Below are positions 59,975 through 64,000 of a stretch of DNA of 64,000 nucleotides, piece by piece; positions within the stretch are counted from its first letter, which is position 1; each line of letters begins with the position of its first letter. Both the position numbers and the translations under genes were made by a program. Location of the stretch: the NCBI GenBank assembly GCA_041665525.1, contig JBAYIS010000001.1:186001-250000 (forward strand), read 5' to 3'. Source of the DNA: UBA8401 sp041665525. Lineage in GTDB: Bacteria > Bacteroidota > Ignavibacteria > UBA10030 > UBA8401. A model generated the notes under the pieces. The model searched no databases, had not been told where the DNA came from, and saw nothing but the letters and a program-made list of their open reading frames with translations.

Positions 59975-61936
59975 TTAAATAAATATCGAAAGTAGTAAAT
60001 AGAACAACAGCACTGCAATCGAAAAACTGATATAGACCTGAATCTTTCCGGCTTGCAGCCATGTGAATCTGCCGGTCGTCCAATGAAATGCAGTCATCAA
60101 AGGGGAAATAATTTTGTACAGAACAAAATCCCGGGTAGTGGTTCGAAATGTTGACGGCTGCGGGAACGAATATATGGGAAGTGTGATCTCTTTTTCAACA
60201 TTCAGCGCTGTGCTGGCGATTGTCACCATCTCATCTGAAAATGAAGTGCCGGAATATTGCATTCGGGAAGTTGGGAATTCATAACCGCAACCCCATGCCC
60301 GGGCGATTCGCTGCTGCATGCTCAATTTCTTCCATCCGATTAAAATCACAACGGTGACCAGCACACTCAGAAAGACCAGTGACATCACATCCCATTGCGC
60401 AAACATAGCGTACGGTTGAATGCGGATTCCCCAATGATTAAATGCGATCACCGAAGAGATAGTGTTCAGCAACGATTGTGGGAAAACACCGAATAGAATG
60501 CAGAAAAACGCCAGGATACCCAATGCAATGTATTCGGTTGCTGAAACAGTAAAGGTAACGCGGTCAGTCCGCGCCGAACCCAGGAACATCACCCCGTTGA
60601 CTTTCGTGAATGCTGCCAGTGCTAATCCGCCGACAAAGGCTAATCCTACCGACATTAACAACATGAAGAGCGGAAAATATTTGCCGAGGACTGAAGCGGA
60701 TTCCAGAAATCCTTTATAGATCAAAAATTCGGACATGAAACCGTTGAGCGGGGGAATGCCGCAGATAGCGATGGATCCGATAAGGAATAAGCCGGTGAAC
60801 CAAGGCGCCCGGTGGACGATTCCTCCCATCAGATCGATACGCCGCGTATGATAATTCCTGTAGATAACACCGGATCCGAGGAAAAGTAAACTCTTAAAGA
60901 TGGCATGATTGAATGTGTGAAAAAGTGCACCGCCAAATCCAAGCCAGACAAGTGATTGAACGGAATACGCGACGCCGATTACGCCGAGGCCAATCCCGAT
61001 TCCGATAATGCCGACATTTTCGATGGAGGAATAAGCGAGCATCCGTTTGATATCCGTTTGAGCAAGTGCATTCCAAATACCGAAGATGCCGGTGAATATT
61101 CCGATCCCGATCATGCCCAGTCCGATCCATGCTGAAAGCGGTGAACAGAATTCAACGATTCGGAAAATTCCGTATATACCGGTTTTCAGAATTACCCCGG
61201 AAAGAAAAGCACTCAGAATTGTTGGCGCTATGGGATGAGCCATCGGCAGCCAGAAATGGAACGGCATAAAGCCTGCTTTAATGCCGAATCCCATCAAACC
61301 GAATAGACAGACGATATAGAAGACCGCGCCGCTCTCCGGTGTGATATGAAAACTGCTGAACATCCAGCTGCCGGAATGCTCATGCAGAAGAAAGAAAAAG
61401 ATGTAGAGAAAAAATGTTGCAACATGTGTTGTTACAAAATAAATGAGGCTTCCATGCTGCACTTCTTCTTTCTCTTTGTCCAGAAGCATTCCCAGATACG
61501 CTGTGAGTGTCATCATTTCCCACAGGACGAGGAATGCAATTGCGTGTGTTGACAGAACCAATAATTGTGTTGCGAGAAACATCACCGCGAATGCGGCGCA
61601 AAAAGCACGGACAGCTGACTCTTTATGAAGATACGACAGAAGATATGAATATGACGCTAACACCGTCGGTATGGCTGATACAGTAATAACCAGCAGAAAA
61701 AAAAGGGCCAGTCCGTCTGCTTGAAAGAAAATAGAGATTGAAGGGAACAGCGAAAACACCGGTGTGATAGTCGGGAGCGACAGGATTTGAATTAACGCGA
61801 AAGAGAAGTTTAGCGACAGTCCTGCAATAAGGATCACCACATAAATCGTCAGCGCCCGTTTAAGAGGACGGATGAACAATGCACCCACTGCACCGATCAG
61901 AAGGAGACTACATCCTATTGTAAATAAAACATCCAC
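59975..61936 (-). CDS. NuoL/HyfB-like antiporter-type subunit, copy 2
   Basis: The likely start is GTG 61936, behind a TAGGA site at good distance, giving 653 residues; the frame extends to 62089 but would overlap copy 1 and add nothing conserved. It carries Glu in LVLWEMMTLTAYLGM (helix 5), Lys in GIKAGFMPFHFWLP (helix 7), MLAYSSIENVGIIG and tail WGCGYEFPTSRMQYSG. Its closest relative in the window is copy 3, so these two probably arose by a later duplication. Confidence 0.9.
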   Translation of the reverse strand: MDVLFTIGCSLLLIGAVGALFIRPLKRALTIYVVILIAGLSLNFSFALIQILSLPTITPVFSLFPSISIFFQADGLALFFLLVITVSAIPTVLASYSYLLSYLHKESAVRAFCAAFAVMFLATQLLVLSTHAIAFLVLWEMMTLTAYLGMLLDKEKEEVQHGSLIYFVTTHVATFFLYIFFFLLHEHSGSWMFSSFHITPESGAVFYIVCLFGLMGFGIKAGFMPFHFWLPMAHPIAPTILSAFLSGVILKTGIYGIFRIVEFCSPLSAWIGLGMIGIGIFTGIFGIWNALAQTDIKRMLAYSSIENVGIIGIGIGLGVIGVAYSVQSLVWLGFGGALFHTFNHAIFKSLLFLGSGVIYRNYHTRRIDLMGGIVHRAPWFTGLFLIGSIAICGIPPLNGFMSEFLIYKGFLESASVLGKYFPLFMLLMSVGLAFVGGLALAAFTKVNGVMFLGSARTDRVTFTVSATEYIALGILAFFCILFGVFPQSLLNTISSVIAFNHWGIRIQPYAMFAQWDVMSLVFLSVLVTVVILIGWKKLSMQQRIARAWGCGYEFPTSRMQYSGTSFSDEMVTIASTALNVEKEITLPIYSFPQPSTFRTTTRDFVLYKIISPLMTAFHWTTGRFTWLQAGKIQVYISFSIAVLLFYLLLSIFI

Positions 61937-62001
61937 AAAACGTCCTATAGTATGAGGAAGAACGGCTTTCGTAAAAGAAAAGCGCGTGCCGATGCAAACT
62001 G

Positions 62002-63978
62002 TTATAAATAAAATGCCAAATATAAATAGAATATTAGAACAACAATGGAAAACGTGACATAAATCTGTATTTGACTTGACTGGAGCCATTTAAAACGATC
62101 CGTAAACCAGGCCAGACCCGTCATGCACGGCTTCACGATCTTAAAAAGGATGAAATCCTGCACATTGGTTCTGAATCTGCTGGGCAATGGGAATATGACA
62201 TGCGAAATGCTGACCTCATTCTCTGCGGTCAATGCCTTACCGGCAATGTTGACTATCGTATCGGAAAAGGAGGTTCCTGTATATTGCATTCTCACGGACT
62301 GTCCGGGATAACCGCATCCCCATGGCAAACTGGTGCGCGATGAATTACGGACGATTATTTTGTTCTTCCAGACCATCAACAAAGAGATGATTAACAGAAC
62401 ACCGAAGGCAGTCAGTCCGACGGTGTGCACTGTTTCCACAGATGTACTCATAGTTTGAATATGACTTGTTGGAAAGAGTCCGGAAAATATTGTGACACTC
62501 ATTCCGACGATCCATTCGGGAAAGATTCCCAAGAGAACAACGATAGCGGTCAACGAAAGAAGAGAGATCAATTCTGCTGAATTCATGCGCAGCGGTTGTA
62601 GTGGCATGGATTTTTCTCTGCCAAGAAAGATCATAGAGAATGTTTTAGAAAATGCGACGACTGCCAATCCACCGACGAATGCAAGAATGACAGCGGCAAT
62701 AAGCATGAAGAATGGGAAGTATCCATGTAAAACATTGGACGCTTCAAAAAAACTGCTGAAGATTAAGAATTCGGAAGCAAATCCATTGAGCGGAGGAAGT
62801 CCGGAGATTGCGAGCGATCCTGTCAAAACTATTCCGCCGAAAAGTGGTGCTGATTTCATTAGTCCGCCCATCTTTTCCATGTTGCGGTGATGAAAATATC
62901 GTTGGATCGTTCCTGCACTCATAAATAATAGTGATTTGAAAACGAAATGATTGAGTGTTTGGAACAATGCTCCGGATAATCCGAGAAATGTAACGAACGG
63001 TTGTTGATATGCTATGCCGAACATTGAAACGGAAAGAGATAGTCCAATGATCCCTATGTTTTCCACAGAGGAATAGGCGAGCATCCGCTTCAGGTCCTTT
63101 TGCGTTAACGCATTCCAAATTCCCATTACTGCTGTTCCACCTGATACGGCGAGCAGTGCTGAGGCATAAAAATGATCTGTTGGCTGAATCCAAGTGATCA
63201 ATCGGATCAGTCCGTAGATCCCTGTCTTTGGCATAATAGCGGATAATGCTGCCGAAATATGTGTTGGAGCAACAGGATATGCTTCTGGTTTCCAAAAATG
63301 GAACGGCATGAATCCGGCTTTCATTCCAAAGCCGATGAATCCTGTCCAAAATACCGTTGAAATCACGGCGGGGAGAGCGGCGGGTATGGAGAAATGTGCA
63401 AATTCCCAGCTTCCTGTCTGCCAATGTAGAAGAATGAACATTATATAGAGGAAAAGAGTCCCGATATGTGTTGCCACAAAGAAGATCAGGCTTCCTCTTT
63501 GCACTTCATTCTTTTCCCGTTCAAGAAGGATTGAAAGATACCCGGAAAGCGCCATAATCTCCCACGCGGTCAGGAAGAGAAACGCATGTCCGGCAACAAC
63601 AACCAACTGCATGGAAAAGAACAGCAGTACCGTTGCGACAATTGTCGGTTTCAATGATCGGTGGTACGCATGCGGTGTCAATTCACCGATGCCATTAATA
63701 GAAACGATGATACCGCCGATTTGGATGATACCGAGAAAAAAGAGGGAGAGAGGATCGAAATGCAATGCGATTGTCCCGAATCCCGGGTGGATAAACAATG
63801 GGACATCGAATGGAACCGTTTGGACAAATGCCAGGATGGTAAATACAAGACCGAACGACATCGCAGTTATGATCGACCCATGCACTACGCGGTTCAGCAA
63901 CAGTTGATTGTGAGTCACCGCTGCAGCAACAAGGGAAAGGACCAAGATGAAACCGTCAATAAAAAAAAACTCGATCAT
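62002..63978 (-). CDS. NuoL/HyfB-like antiporter-type subunit, copy 1
   Basis: This 658-residue protein starts at ATG 63978 behind a TGAGGA site, 22 nt from the window edge, and is complete. It has the same family landmarks: Glu in LTAWEIMALSGYLS, Lys in GMKAGFMPFHFW, MLAYSSVENIGIIG and tail WGCGYPGQSVRMQYTG. It is the most divergent of the three copies (for example SEFLIFSSFFE where the others have SEFLIYKGF). More genes of the operon may lie beyond the window. Confidence 0.92.
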   Translation of the reverse strand: MIEFFFIDGFILVLSLVAAAVTHNQLLLNRVVHGSIITAMSFGLVFTILAFVQTVPFDVPLFIHPGFGTIALHFDPLSLFFLGIIQIGGIIVSINGIGELTPHAYHRSLKPTIVATVLLFFSMQLVVVAGHAFLFLTAWEIMALSGYLSILLEREKNEVQRGSLIFFVATHIGTLFLYIMFILLHWQTGSWEFAHFSIPAALPAVISTVFWTGFIGFGMKAGFMPFHFWKPEAYPVAPTHISAALSAIMPKTGIYGLIRLITWIQPTDHFYASALLAVSGGTAVMGIWNALTQKDLKRMLAYSSVENIGIIGLSLSVSMFGIAYQQPFVTFLGLSGALFQTLNHFVFKSLLFMSAGTIQRYFHHRNMEKMGGLMKSAPLFGGIVLTGSLAISGLPPLNGFASEFLIFSSFFEASNVLHGYFPFFMLIAAVILAFVGGLAVVAFSKTFSMIFLGREKSMPLQPLRMNSAELISLLSLTAIVVLLGIFPEWIVGMSVTIFSGLFPTSHIQTMSTSVETVHTVGLTAFGVLLIISLLMVWKNKIIVRNSSRTSLPWGCGYPGQSVRMQYTGTSFSDTIVNIAGKALTAENEVSISHVIFPLPSRFRTNVQDFILFKIVKPCMTGLAWFTDRFKWLQSSQIQIYVTFSIVVLIFYLYLAFYL

Positions 63979-64000
63979 CGTTTATGCTGTTCCTCAAACG

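Noticed and set aside
1..64000. CRISPR arrays, tRNA or rRNA genes, insertion sequences
   Set aside because: No regularly spaced repeats, no cloverleaf with a CCA end and no transposase-like frame were seen on either strand; a covariance-model scan would be needed to exclude small RNAs.

Overview
The window (about 46-47% G+C by eye) most likely comes from a member of the Bacteroidota/Ignavibacteriota side of the FCB group (Ignavibacteria, Kryptonia or Kapabacteria-like). The reasons are secreted proteins ending in the type IX secretion (T9SS) sorting domain with its (F/Y)PNPFNP motif, a PorD (DUF4835) gene, a PorV/PorQ-like outer-membrane barrel, a DUF5916 barrel protein, a YpdA-type flavoprotein and an atpD-atpC pair split from the other ATP synthase genes. 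I saw no tRNA, rRNA, CRISPR array or transposase gene.

Layout. (1) 1-3238: three NHL-repeat secreted proteins, the third fused to an alpha/beta-hydrolase. (2) 3238-15912: a tightly packed plus-strand operon encoding a secreted serine hydrolase, two sugar-type ABC permeases and a binding protein, FOUR different ADP-ribosylglycohydrolase (ARH/DraG) family proteins, a CitD-CitE fusion and CitF (citrate lyase). A histidine kinase and a NarL-type regulator follow (16102-17978). (3) 18027-28263: mostly housekeeping and single genes (exonuclease, lipoprotein, PP2C phosphatase, DUF5916, ABC-F, a 55-residue zinc ribbon, beta-lactamase-family hydrolase, DUF2721, VF530), ended by a 234-bp repeat. (4) 28782-35761, minus strand: a Qrc/alternative-complex-III-like quinone oxidoreductase (pentaheme cytochrome, molybdopterin-family protein, FeS protein, NrfD-like membrane protein). 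It is flanked by two GcvH-like proteins without the lipoyl lysine and by a small membrane protein; these three share an ADGG motif. (5) 36229-39814: a c-heme-type sensor kinase, an archaemetzincin and a sigma-54 response regulator, translationally coupled and preceded by a good -24/-12 promoter. (6) 39904-52830: YpdA, AtpD/AtpC, alanine racemase, ManC, RlpA, PorD, PorV-like, an HhH barrel protein, MnmA and a truncated TMTC-like membrane protein. (7) 52720-63978, minus strand: an energy-converting-hydrogenase-related (Ehr/Hyf-like) complex. Its large subunit lacks both nickel-binding CxxC motifs, and it has three tandem NuoL/HyfB-type subunits besides the HyfF-like one.

How the parts may work together (inference). 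Regions 4 and 7 are two membrane redox complexes, one linking periplasmic cytochrome electrons to quinone and one a putative ion pump without a hydrogen site. Region 5 could sense periplasmic redox or gas through heme and control the neighbouring complex. Region 2 looks like a self-contained uptake and catabolic route for an unidentified glycoside or ribosyl compound, or else a citrate-lyase system with its own set of ribosyl-hydrolase-fold proteins. It is my main candidate for an undescribed system.
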